A stretch of DNA of 64,000 bases from positions 67,634,580 to 67,698,579 of the forward strand of contig NC_085138.1 in assembly GCF_035046485.1 (NCBI RefSeq), in the 5' to 3' direction. The stretch comes from Aedes albopictus. Its lineage: Eukaryota; Arthropoda; Insecta; Diptera; Culicidae. The translations under genes and the position numbers were made by a program. Below, piece by piece: positions 54,385 through 64,000 of the stretch; within the stretch, counting starts at the first letter, position 1, and each line of letters begins with the position of its first letter. The notes beneath the pieces were generated by a model, which had not been told where the DNA came from, did not search any database, and saw only the letters and a program-made list of their open reading frames with translations.

Positions 54385-56284
54385 GAACTCGTGGTTTACC
54401 CTTCATCGCAACACATCATTCCTTTGCACGCCGCTTAACACGCGTCGGTCGAAAACTCCGAGTGCTTGCAGATCCTCCTCGAGCACGAACATGGTTCATG
54501 TCTCGTATCCATATCCGTACAGGACCATCGGTCGTATTAGCGTTTTGCACATGGTGCATTTGTAACGCAGGTGAACCTTTTTTACCACAGTTTCGTGCCC
54601 GAGATGGACACAACTTCCACTGATGATGCGCCTTTGTATTTCACGACTCACGTTATTGGCAGTCGTTAGCAACGAACCGTGGTAGATGAATTCAATAATA
54701 TCCATGTCATCTGCAAAACAGGTTAATTGTCCAGATTTCGTGAAAATTGTACTCCGGCTGTTGAACCTGGCTCGTCGGATAACACCTTCCAGGGCGATGT
54801 TGAATAGTAGATAGGAAAGTCGATCACCTTGTCGAAGTCCCCGTCAAGTTCCAAATGAACTGGATAGTTCACCCGAAATCCTTACGCTGTTTTGCACACT
54901 GACCATTGTTGCTCTTATCAGTCTGGTAAGTTCCCCGGGCAGCTGTTCTTGTCCATGATTTCCCACAGTTCTGAGCGGTCGATACTGTCGTATGCCGATT
55001 TGAAGTCGATGAACAGGTGATACGTTGGGACCTGGTATTCACGGCATTTCTGGACGATTTGCTGTACGATGAAGATCTGGTTCGTTGTCGACCGGCCGTC
55101 GAAGAAGCCGGCATGATAACTTCTTACGAGCTCATTCGTTTTAGGTGACAAACGACGGAAGATGATCCGAGATAGCACTTTGTAGGCAACATTCAAAATA
55201 ATGATCACTCTGAAGTTCTCACATTGTAAATTGTCGCCTTTCTTGAGAATGGGGTAGATTACTCTTTCCTTCCGCTTCTCGGGTAGCTGTTCGGTTTTCC
55301 AGGTCCTGACTATCAACCGGTGCAGACAGGTGGCCAACTTTTCTGGGCCCATCGTATGAGATCCTTAACTTTCCTAAGCGTGAGAGTTGATTCATTTCCG
55401 TCCTCCACTGCACTGACGTCATAGTTTCCTTTGTTGTCGTGGTCTCCTGTGCCTACGTTCTTCACGCCATTCAGGTGCCGATCGGAGTACTGCTTCCACC
55501 TTTCGATCACCTCACGTCTGTCCGTCAAGAGGCCTTCGTCCTTATCCCTGCATATTACCGATCGCAACACGAAGCCGTTGCTGGATACGTTGAGCTTCTG
55601 GAAGAATTTCCGTTTTTTTTTTTTCAAAGAACAGCAGTTCAATTTCTTCGCCTTTCACTTCCTCCAGGCATCGCTTTTTCTCTCGAAAGAGACGGGTCTG
55701 CTGTTTCCGCTTCTGTTTGTTATATTCCACGTTCTGTCGGGTCCCTTACTGCAACATAACCGCCCGCGCTGCGTTTTTCTCCTCCAAAACCGATCTGCAC
55801 TCTATCTCCAAATCATTCGTTCCGTCAATTCCGTTCCACTTATCTGATGGCGCTCTCGGTTGCGTCGTTGATGGCTGCTTTCACTGTACTTCAGCAGTCC
55901 TGCAGATGAGCCTTATCGAGCTCGCCCTTGTCCAAACTCCAGGCTGTGTTGGAAAAAGGTGCAACGTATGACCTTGTTTGTGGAGGCAGCGAAATCAATG
56001 AATCACAGGCCAATCGTCGTTCTGAATTCCTCCTCCTGGCAAACCTTAGCGTTTAGGTCACCTAAGATGATCTTGACGTTGTGGCTTGGATAGCGGTCGT
56101 ATTCGCGTTCGAGCTGCGCGTTAAATACGCCCTTGTTATCATCAATGCTTCCGGAGTGTGGGCTGTGCACGTTTATTATGCTGAAGTTGGAGAATCGGAC
56201 CTTGATCCTCAACCTGCACATTCTTTGGTCGAGCGGATTCCAACGATTGTTCATGACCTTTAGGAATTCTTCCAGGCATTTCAT
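54385..56284 (-). mobile_element. RTE-clade copy D, divergent and decayed
   Basis: Minus-strand relative of copies A-C, clearly a different family by divergence. It is 5'-truncated inside the endonuclease at about 56,284 and retains the linker, the RT and part of the C-terminal domain. Confidence 0.85.
54385..56284 (-). pseudogene. Copy D endonuclease and RT remnants
   Basis: From 56,284 downward: GDLNAKV (endonuclease), FQKLNVSSNGFVL (linker), FDGRSTTNQIFIV and DFKSAYDSIDRSELW (RT motif A, intact aspartate), then FADDMDI near 54,700. FADDMDI is followed directly by IEFIYHGSLLTTANN, so about 70 residues between the catalytic box and the YLGSL segment have been deleted in frame. Several frameshifts elsewhere make it inactive. 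Confidence 0.85.
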
Positions 56285-56289
56285 CGGTG

Positions 56290-57300
56290 ATCATTCAGGA
56301 GTTTTTTTAGATCTTTACATCTTGACTCTTCTCTTGAATGATTACAAAACATAATTCAAGTAGCTCCTGAACAGCTTATTGTAGTTCTTCCTGGTATTCC
56401 TTTAAAGATTTCTTCAGAAAATTAAATTTGGTATTCAAAAAGTATGTCTCCTGAGGTATTTTCAGAAGATATTTACGAGATTACTTGGGAATTTTACCAG
56501 GACTTCCTACATAAAGTCCTCGAGGGTGTTTTAGAAATATTTTCGGGATTTGCCTCGGAAACTACTCCAGAAACGCCAATACCATTTTTTTTCAGAAATT
56601 CCTCCAAAATTTTTCCGTTGGAATTATTTCAGGTATTCCTTCAAGGATTATTTCTGGAATTCTTTCAGAGAGTGTTTCAGAAATTGCTTGAAAGACCTAA
56701 GTCCAGGATACTTCCGAAATTTTTATCAAAATTTCTACTATAAATGTTTCCCAAGCAACACACATGTCATATAAGAGTTATGGCAGCGCAAATTTTGGTT
56801 GTATAGAAGTTATTTTGATGTGATTCCAACACAATGTTAAAATTACGTCAATTCATCTTCTATACTACCAAAACTTGCGCTGCCGTAATTTTACACGACA
56901 TGTTTGTTACTTGGGTTAAATGTACATCCTGGGTATGATAAAAGTCTATGGGATTATTTTCGAAGGAATTTCCTAAAAATCCTGAAATACCGGAAGAGTT
57001 CCTGGAGATATTTCGGAAGCAATTCCTGAAATAACTTTTAAAGGAATCTGAGGAGAATAACTGACAGAATCTCTGGAGATTTTTTTAAGAAACTCTCAAT
57101 CAAATTCCTGTTATCATCCCTTAAGGTATTTTTGAAGGAATCATTGGAGGATCCTGGACAAGTACCAAATGAAACATCTTGAAAAGGCTGTGTTATAGGA
57201 TTTTTTGAAATTTTAGAAGAGTTCCTGGAAAAATCCTTTAATAGAGTGCCTAGAGGATTTCCTTAAGAAAAAAATCCTAAAAGAATCCAGAAAATTCCAA
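56290..57300 (+). repeat. Degenerate TTCC(A/T)GAAATTCC-type repeat tract
   Basis: Loose repeats such as TTTCAGAAATTCCTCCAAAA and GGAATTCTTTCAGAGAG over about 1 kb, with no fixed period. The open frames inside (56444-56743) are a by-product of this composition. A MITE interrupts it. Confidence 0.55.
56750..56915. mobile_element. 166-bp palindromic MITE, CCCAAGTAACA-type
   Basis: Inverted ends CCCAAGCAACACACATGTC and CCCAAGTAACAAACATGTC; inner arms with ACTACCAAAACTTGCGCTG. Possible TT duplication. Confidence 0.82.
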
Positions 57301-57324
57301 TGGAATTGCTATACAATTTTGTAA

Positions 57325-57744
57325 AACATACAGGGGATGGCCAAAATGTTTGGGATAGGCAACTTTTTTTCTCCCACAAAAAAGTTCAACATGCTATAAC
57401 TTTTCATAGAGCGCATCAAAAAATCTCAAATTTTGACTGTTTGTCAACCTACTTTATGTGCATCATTGGTACAAATTTGGGCTCGATTGATTAATATTTC
57501 GCAAAGTTAGAACCGTTCGGGTAAAACACTATTTTTTAGACAACTCATTTTTGAGCTGTCATATCTCCGGAACTAGTGAACCAAATTGAATGAAATTTTG
57601 AACGTACACTAACACTATGTAAATGCTTCACAAGCTATAAAAACATAGATACCTTTTGAACGTTGAAAAAAGTTATCATGGATTGACACTTTTTGGAATT
57701 TTCTCGAAAAAATGTAATGTTTTTACATCAATGTCAATAAATTT
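57325..57744 (+). mobile_element. Element with one end, TACAGGGGATGGCC
   Basis: Begins TACAGGGGATGGCCAAAATG at 57,327 and carries foldback-like text (GAACCGTTCGGGTAAAACAC, ACAACTCATTTTTGAGCTGTC). No inverse end was found before the retroelement at 57,745, which may have removed it. Confidence 0.4.
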
Positions 57745-58281
57745 TGGTCATCACGTTTCGACGCGCCGTCTTGTGTGCTTATAGTACGCGCTCTCGAATC
57801 AAACGAGGTGATTTTTCCGAGTTTTTCGCGATTGCCGCGGCCGAAACGTACACTATCGGTGCGTAAAGCGGTCCAGAAGGGAATAATAGTGGAAGTTTGG
57901 TGAAAATCCGTGAAAAACCGACCGAAAACAGTGATCCAGTGCATACCGTACGTGGTTGAAACAACAAAACAAACGGTGGTCAGTCGGCTTCCCCGGCGAT
58001 TTCATTCACCGTTTCAGTGGTGTGGGACGCGGTGCGCCCGAAGAAAGTTTTTTCGTAAAATAAAAAGTGACGATAAGTTTTGAAGAATATTATTGAAAGT
58101 TGAGAAGATTTGGATTGACATCCGGGGAACGTTGCAGTGTCGTCCATCTACAGTGTGGTGCAAAATAAAAGCAACATAAGGTTGAAGGAGTGAGAAGATA
58201 GAATTTTCATTTATTTTTTGACTCACTCGGGGTACGTAACGGGTGACCGTTACCATTGAGGCGAAACCAACCTAACCTATC

Positions 58282-59529
58282 ATGGCGGCCGCTAGTAGCG
58301 GCGACCCAGGGGGGTCAGTTGGACGCCGACTGCCATTGTATTTGGATCCAACAAACAGTTTTGGCGAGTTAACGTACCTCCAACTGTCTGGTAAGAATGG
58401 TGTTACGCTGCCGTTCAACCCATACATTATCGGGAAATCAGTTGAGGCTTGTGCTGGTGGCGAAATTGAAGATGCGAAATCGGAAGCACAAGGCACCAAG
58501 GACACCCTGATGGTACGTAATCCGACTCAAGTGACCAAGCTTCTCAAATTGACGAGACTCATCGACGGAACGGAGGTTGAAGTTGTTCCCCATCCCAACC
58601 TGAATGTATGTAGATGTATCATCTCCACATTCGACCTGATTCGGATGGAAGAGAAAGATATATTAGCAGAGATGGCCAAAGATAACGTCATCCGTGTGCA
58701 GAGGATCACCAGATACACGGACGGCAAGAAAATAAATACACCGGCATTGATCTTAACTTTCTGCAAGACCACGTACCCGGAGACCATTAAGGTCGGTCTG
58801 AGACGTGTCCCAACCCGCCCGTACATTCCGAATCCTATGCTCTGCTATGGATGCTTTAGCTATGGGCATACTCGTGCTCGATGTCCCGGACCGCAGCGTT
58901 GTGTCAACTGTTCAGGCGAGTTTCATGGAGACGAATGCGGTGAAGCAACACTGTGTTTAAACTGCAAAGGAGACCACCGACCAACAAACCGCCAGTGCCC
59001 GGTGTATAAGAAAGAAGTTGAGATAATCAAAGTGAAAGTACGTGACAACCTGAGTTTTCCGGAAGCCAGAAAACGCGTCGAGCAGCAGGCAGGTAGCTAC
59101 GCCCAGGTTGCTGCTCAACAGAAAGACAAAGAAATTGCAAGATTACAAGAGGAAAGCAAACAAAAAGACGAGAAGATAGAACGAATGATGGCAGTCATAG
59201 AGAAGATGAATCACCAAACTGGTCAAGAAAAATCACGTCAAAACCGTGAACAATCTGTTAGTCGCGAAAAACCGCACAGTAGCCGAGAAAAGCGTATAAC
59301 AACAATTACAACCGGACCGGTAACCCGATCCCGAACCAACTCTCCAGCTGTAAAGGAAACGAAACGCGGACGATCATCGAAACAAAACACCAACAAACCA
59401 GCCACGTCACCGGATCCAAGCCCACCTCCGAAGAAAACCGCCATTAGTACGCACGACCTCACGCAAATGGATTACTCCGGCGAAGAATCTGAGGCATCGG
59501 AGACACCCCCAAATCAGCATCTTCGATAG
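58282..59529 (+). CDS. Retrotransposon ORF1, three zinc knuckles
   Basis: 415 codons, complete, ATG to TAG. The product is an RNA-binding ORF1 protein that would package the element's RNA. Residues 1-180 include an RRM-like region (TYPETIKVGLRRV near its end). Then come three CCHC knuckles: CYGCFSYGHTRARC (about 187-200), CVNCSGEFHGDEC (206-218) and CLNCKGDHRPTNRQC (224-238). FPEARKRVEQ follows, as in I-group ORF1 proteins. Residues 270-310 form a charged coiled coil, and the tail is rich in Ser, Arg and Pro. The start fits the composition change and the leader. It is the only undamaged retroelement ORF here. No downstream RT remains. Confidence 0.85.
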   Translation: MAAASSGDPGGSVGRRLPLYLDPTNSFGELTYLQLSGKNGVTLPFNPYIIGKSVEACAGGEIEDAKSEAQGTKDTLMVRNPTQVTKLLKLTRLIDGTEVEVVPHPNLNVCRCIISTFDLIRMEEKDILAEMAKDNVIRVQRITRYTDGKKINTPALILTFCKTTYPETIKVGLRRVPTRPYIPNPMLCYGCFSYGHTRARCPGPQRCVNCSGEFHGDECGEATLCLNCKGDHRPTNRQCPVYKKEVEIIKVKVRDNLSFPEARKRVEQQAGSYAQVAAQQKDKEIARLQEESKQKDEKIERMMAVIEKMNHQTGQEKSRQNREQSVSREKPHSSREKRITTITTGPVTRSRTNSPAVKETKRGRSSKQNTNKPATSPDPSPPPKKTAISTHDLTQMDYSGEESEASETPPNQHLR

Positions 59530-59548
59530 ATCAACCTCCCAACAACGT

Positions 59549-59840
59549 TTGGACATCAACGACAACCAAGGCACGAAAACGGACAACGAGAATAATCGGT
59601 TCGGAAGAAGGGAATGTGTAGTACCTCTTCCGACGCAAGTACAGCAGGTTGGACGAGTCATCCGGGACGTCATACCCCAACCCGTTGATGATGAATTCAC
59701 CGCTGTAGCCGATTCAATCATAGAATACACCACGACACCAGAATCTTGGGATAGACGGCAGGGGGAAGGGGTAGCCCTTCTTTGCCCTAGCCGCCGCCCT
59801 ACACAAATGCTAACAACTGATCACTCATCTACATCAAGGA
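59549..59840 (+). pseudogene. Possible ORF2 start, truncated
   Basis: Opens 19 bp after ORF1 and reads FGRRECVVPLPTQVQQ and DDEFTAVADSIIEY. No endonuclease motif is reached. Around 59,835 the text changes to unrelated sequence (GGATGGGAAAAAATCATTC), so later residues of the 150-codon frame are not part of it. Confidence 0.45.
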
Positions 59841-62351
59841 TGGGAAAAAATCATTCATTTATTGCGTATCCCTCATTGTCATCCATGCACAATCTGATGC
59901 GAATGTGCTTCTCCCCCAGCCAAGCAAAATGTTTCCACTTTCATTGCCCATTCTTTCCAATCGCCGAGCACCGGGCGACGCAAGCAACGACGGCCGAATG
60001 AATCGCTACCGAATCTTAGTGCCGAAGGCGAACGAACCAAGATTGAACGAATGTTTGCGTACTGAGTCGGGTGCGAGAACATTCATTTTGGAACGTTCAG
60101 TTAGCGTTCAGTGGAAGCATTCAGTACTGGAAATTGAATCAGTGAGTGCGTTTTGATTCAATCAGCTGAATGTCACTCGGTAGGTGAGAGAGCGAACGTT
60201 CTTTTCGTATACACCGATGCAAGCTGATTCATTTCACACTCTATTTGTTTCTCTCCTGATTAGTGCCATTTACACTTATCAATAAGTTGATTCAACCAAG
60301 AGGTTCAATCTTTCCTTCAACTTCATCAAGAAACACAATTTGATGGAAATATTGCTAAATGTATTGCATGAATTTTTTATTGAGGAGAACATGGATGATA
60401 ATGTTGAATCTTGATGTGAATACTGACCAACCTGCAAAAGCGAGGATTGAGGTTGGTGGTCATATCCTCAATATTTCCCCTCCGAAAGATTGATCCAACC
60501 GATCCAACCACCACTATCATCCAGTTTGACCAAACCATCAAGATCATCCCAAGTTCGTCAAACTTTCCTCTCGATTTGTTTGATTCGATCAATCCAGCAG
60601 TGCAAAAGAGTCAGCAGATTGAACGAAGACCATTCCATCAGTGAGGAAGAGATAGCAATTCACCAACGTTCAGCGCGTGACTCACGGCGTTCATGGTGGC
60701 CAGTTCAATTGAATTTTATGGAATGCTTTGAAAGCAAATTTCTAGAAATAAAGTGTCACGTTTTTGCTTTGTAAATATAATAAAAACTTGATCATTCGAA
60801 AAGTGCAAATTTCGATACTTCGCTTGCTTATTCAATTCCATTAATGATTATCAAAAAATATTTTTTTATAGTTCTGGTCATTTACCACGCCATATTCGAT
60901 TTTTTTTGTGAGCATTCATAAACTCTTATCTATTGAACCCATTCTCTCCGATTGATTAGCATGATGAATTGTTAAATGGTGGATCTATTTACATGATGAA
61001 TTATGCTATTTTTCCTAATGTCTTGAGAAAGTTAATGTTTCTTATTTTTACCACAAGTTATGAACTTCTACCGTTGAACCAAAATATTTCATACAAAATG
61101 GAGCTTAAACAAGTATTAACATTTCGGTTCGAACAAGTTTTGATTTTTGCTAAATGTAGTAAATGTAGTAAATATGTAAAGCAGTTTAAATTTGGAAAAC
61201 AAAGGCTAATAAGAGGTTATTGCCATATTGATTTGTTTGTTTCGTCTATAACTGAAAATGTGTGCTTTATCCGTTATTATTCAAACAGGTTTCTCTATAG
61301 CTAGATTGATTACTGAACGATAATTAAATTATATGTCTTGAGAGTGACTTTGGGTATTTTTGGCAGTTTTACTCTCTTTGCCATAAGGGTTTTTGTCGTC
61401 CAAATTGCTTGAAAGTTAGTTGTAAACAGTTTGATTGGCAAAGATGTGACGCCAACTTTAAGTTTATCAGACTTTAGATAACACCCCATGACGAAGACAA
61501 CAAAGCTGTCGAAAAAAAATCTGAGTGTCCCTATATGATTCTAGCATTTTATACTAAAGGTACTAGAAAATCGCATATGCGTTAGTGGAAATTAAAGATA
61601 TGATATAAAACATGATAAACCAATGTTGAATATTAAACATTATTCCTTAATAATCTAATGAAAATTTACGATGCGCAACTTACTTTTGCTTGAAAATGTT
61701 TATTTGGCAGCGCTTGTTTCCTTTATTCCACCATTCCATCAATAATTATTTCTTTCTCAAGGATTATTGATGAAATCACGAGGATCAAATCAAGAATCAA
61801 TTCAATATCTTCGACATAACCCCTTTTCCAGAGAGATAGATCTAGCCGAGGTTCGAGCAGAGAGAAAATCTCCCGGCAGTATTAGAGAAGTTAATGCATA
61901 AAGAGAAAAAAAAATAAACAAGTGTCCGTGCATGCTTAGCATACGTGCACAGCTATCAGGTATCAGTAGGTCGGCTCCAGAGGCACGTTCTCCTCCATTT
62001 GGGAAATTTGTGCCATTACGTGCACAGCTAACAAAGCAAAGCCTTTTATTGAATCAATGCGTCGTCGATAGTCGCGTATAGTTGATTTTCAGTCCTACCG
62101 ATCCCAATGTAAATAATGCGGAAGATAATGTATTTCTGTCAAATTTGTATTTTTTAATACATTTTCTATTCACATTAATTCTTCTATGCTTGACCATTTT
62201 TTACATATCACATTTTTTTATCACGAAAAGTTTTTGGACAACCCATGAGAAAAAATACAAAATTACTACTGAAGGGTGTTATTTGTCAGAAGGGGTTATT
62301 TCTAATTTATAGGCAACGCAAGTAAAACATGTAACCACCATAATGTGCAAA
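59841..62351. other. No gene recognised
   Basis: AT-rich. The start (AAGGATGGGAAAAAATCATTC) could be a transposon end, but no inverse partner was found. TTCATT and GAATGA-like motifs are frequent in 59,840-60,260. Nothing coding is supported. Confidence 0.3.
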
Positions 62352-62354
62352 TTA

Positions 62355-63215
62355 CACAGCGTAACAAAAATTAACTTTTGGTCTGTCTCAAGAGCAAACT
62401 TATGTGTCTCTGACAGATTTTGGGCCGCTGGATCTGAATCCGGGCTTAGATTTGCTCCAGAAATTTTGAGCTATACCTCAATTTATAGGGCTAAATATAC
62501 GATTTTGGGCTTTTTTGACTGCAAGCCATTAAGCATGGAAATATTTTTTTTTAACCAATCAAAGGATAAATTGGTCAATTAACATCTAAACTATCGACTC
62601 ATGCAAAATATTTCGTTTTACCAAATCGAATTCGATAGATTTAAGGTGAATATATAACGAAGCCACACTTCGAATTTTCAAAAGCGCAAATCTGAAAAAC
62701 CAAGGGTTGGTTTGCGCTGAAAAGTTGATCGATTGGTCATCACCAGCAGGTCACTAATCGATCAACTTTTCAGCGTAATCCGTCTTTTGATTCCTCAGCT
62801 TTGTGCTCTTGAAAATTCAAGGTGTGGCTTCGTTATATATTCACCTTAAGCGATTTATGTTAGGTACGATATTTTCGATACAAGTCACCCTCCAAAAGTT
62901 GCATGCAAGTTTACATACTGACATAAAATGCTTAAATCTGTCAAATTTGATGTAGTATAACGAAATATTTTTCATGAGTCGATAGTTCAGATGTAAATTG
63001 ACCAATTTATCCTTTGATTGGTTAAAAAAATATTTCCATGCTTAATGGCTTGCAGTCAAAAAAGCCCAAAATCGCATATTTTGCTCTATAAATTGAGGTA
63101 TAGCTTAAAATTGTGACGTGCTGGAGCACATCTGAGCCAAGATTCGGATTCAGCGGCCCAAAATTTGCCAGAGACACATAAGTTTGCTCTTGAGGCAAAA
63201 AAGTGTTGCGCTGTG
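62355..63215. mobile_element. 861-bp foldback, TTA duplication
   Basis: Inverted ends CACAGCGTAACA and CACAGCGCAACA, with TTA at 62352-62354 and 63216-63218. Arms match inversely over about 280 bp, including CCAATCAAAGGATAAATTGG. PIF/Harbinger-like by duplication. The centre holds another MITE. Confidence 0.82.
62645..62845. mobile_element. 201-bp MITE, TTAA or TA flanks
   Basis: Inverted GGTGAATATATAACGAAGCC with TTAA at 62641-62644 and 62846-62849. If the first A belongs to the end, the duplication is TA instead. It sits at the centre of the larger foldback. Confidence 0.8.
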
Positions 63216-63219
63216 TTAT

Positions 63220-64000
63220 TAATTAACAGGTATTAGAGACCCCCAGTGCACCAGTATTTTTTTTAGCAGAGTTCGGTGGGACACCAACAGAGTTATAAGA
63301 TTACCCAAAAAATATTGGCAACTGTTTATTACCACTAATGCATTATAAATGTTGGGTTCATTACATTTAAATAAAAAATCTTTGGAAAAAAACTTCTGCA
63401 TATTTTTTTTTGTTCGATGATTTTTTACATCTGAATTCAGTTTTCTTTTTCGTATGTATTTTTGTATAATACAGTTCAAAAGCTATTTATTTTTTTTTGC
63501 TAGGTTTATAGCTGCACTCTGAATAGAGTTGAAACCTCTACACTAGAGCCGAAGATAGAAAAGAGTACGTAATCTTTCAGAAGCAGTTTGCCAGCCGTAC
63601 GCGGAAAATGATATCCATTAAGACACTGTTGCAACTGACTCAGAAAGATACGGTAGAAGATTGGAAAGTTTTCAATTGGTCAGTCAGTCAGGATTTGCAT
63701 ATGTAGTGCTATGGTCACACGGTTTGTGCTTGTCTCCTTGTTTGATTTTGTGGTATGGTTAAATATGTTTTTCTCCTCGTTAAGTCAGTTGTCGTATGTT
63801 ATTTTTTTTTCATCGAATCAATCGAACCCTGTATGTTAAAATATAGTCGATCCTGTGTCAAATTGTTTTCTTGATTTCGCTAATCGTTTTCTACTTGTGT
63901 TCATCTCTTGTGTCCTTAAATTGTCATCGGTCCAAAATCCACAGAAACATGTAACTGAACTTCTGAACATCTAAGAGATAATCAAAAATACGCCAAGTTG
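63220..64000. other. No gene recognised
   Basis: AT-rich sequence with T-runs. Nothing is supported on either strand. Confidence 0.3.

Larger units (their letters stand above)
57745..59840 (+). mobile_element. Non-LTR retrotransposon, 5' part (I/Jockey-like)
   Basis: A GC-richer 5' leader (from about 57,745) precedes a complete ORF1 and the beginning of a second ORF. The element is 3'-truncated: the endonuclease and RT are absent. ORF1 type and order place it in the I/Jockey group. Confidence 0.75.

Noticed and set aside
56444..56774. Open frames rich in Phe and Leu
   Set aside because: Explained by the degenerate TTCC/GAAAT repeat composition.

Overview
This window looks like a repeat-dense intergenic or intronic stretch of a culicine mosquito genome, most likely Aedes. 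The evidence is a tRNA-derived SINE resembling Aedes Feilai (with a GAA-type tail), several decayed copies of one RTE-clade retrotransposon, an R1-clade copy, many TA- and 8-bp-duplication MITEs, and satellite-like arrays with the leader TTGCCTTTCTCGTACAC. I found no host gene that I can name. Two short coding-like stretches (40.6-40.9 kb and 53.1-54.0 kb) are the only candidates outside obvious repeats.

Layout. 0-1.4 kb: 5' half of RTE copy A (minus), running off the left edge. 1.5-7.2 kb: a dispersed repeat, a hAT-like foldback (2208-2913), MITEs, a 65-bp retroelement tail and a degenerate SINE. 7.26-15.5 kb: RTE copy B (plus), split by nested insertions: a foldback containing a Transib-like palindrome (8077-9798), a 99-bp hAT MITE, and a 3.6-kb foldback (11644-15253) with a 17-bp tandem array at its core. 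15.5-24.7 kb: a G-rich degenerate minisatellite with an RTE tail in it, a 2.66-kb hAT-like element (16307-18969), diverged direct repeats, MITEs and a long hairpin. 24.8-26.76 kb: R1-clade copy (minus) interrupted by a hAT element. 26.9-33.8 kb: two tandem arrays (about 143 bp and 152 bp units), each preceded by the same leader, and themselves holding a TA-flanked element, a second Transib-like palindrome and two MITEs. 34.3-39.5 kb: a TACGATT-rich element, Feilai-like SINEs, a 3.9-kb foldback containing a 2.6-kb TA-flanked element, and two head-to-head SINEs. 41.2-45.4 kb: a near-perfect palindromic hAT MITE, a retroelement ORF1 with one stop codon, and a foldback with GGCTGAA arrays. 45.6-51.6 kb: RTE copy C (plus), the longest, with four later insertions. 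54.4-56.3 kb: RTE-related copy D (minus). 57.7-59.8 kb: non-LTR element with a complete 415-codon ORF1 and a truncated ORF2. 62.3-63.2 kb: a foldback with a smaller MITE inside.

How it fits together. Target-site duplications let the insertion order be read directly: RTE copies are oldest, foldbacks and MITEs landed in them later, and some hold younger elements. Two elements carry the 5-bp duplication and CACAATGG ends expected of the Transib superfamily. Several foldbacks share one design: short TIRs plus dense subterminal arrays of a 7-17-bp motif. Retroelement proteins (endonuclease, reverse transcriptase, zinc-knuckle ORF1) are the only recognised coding sequence, and all but one ORF1 carry stops, frameshifts or deletions.
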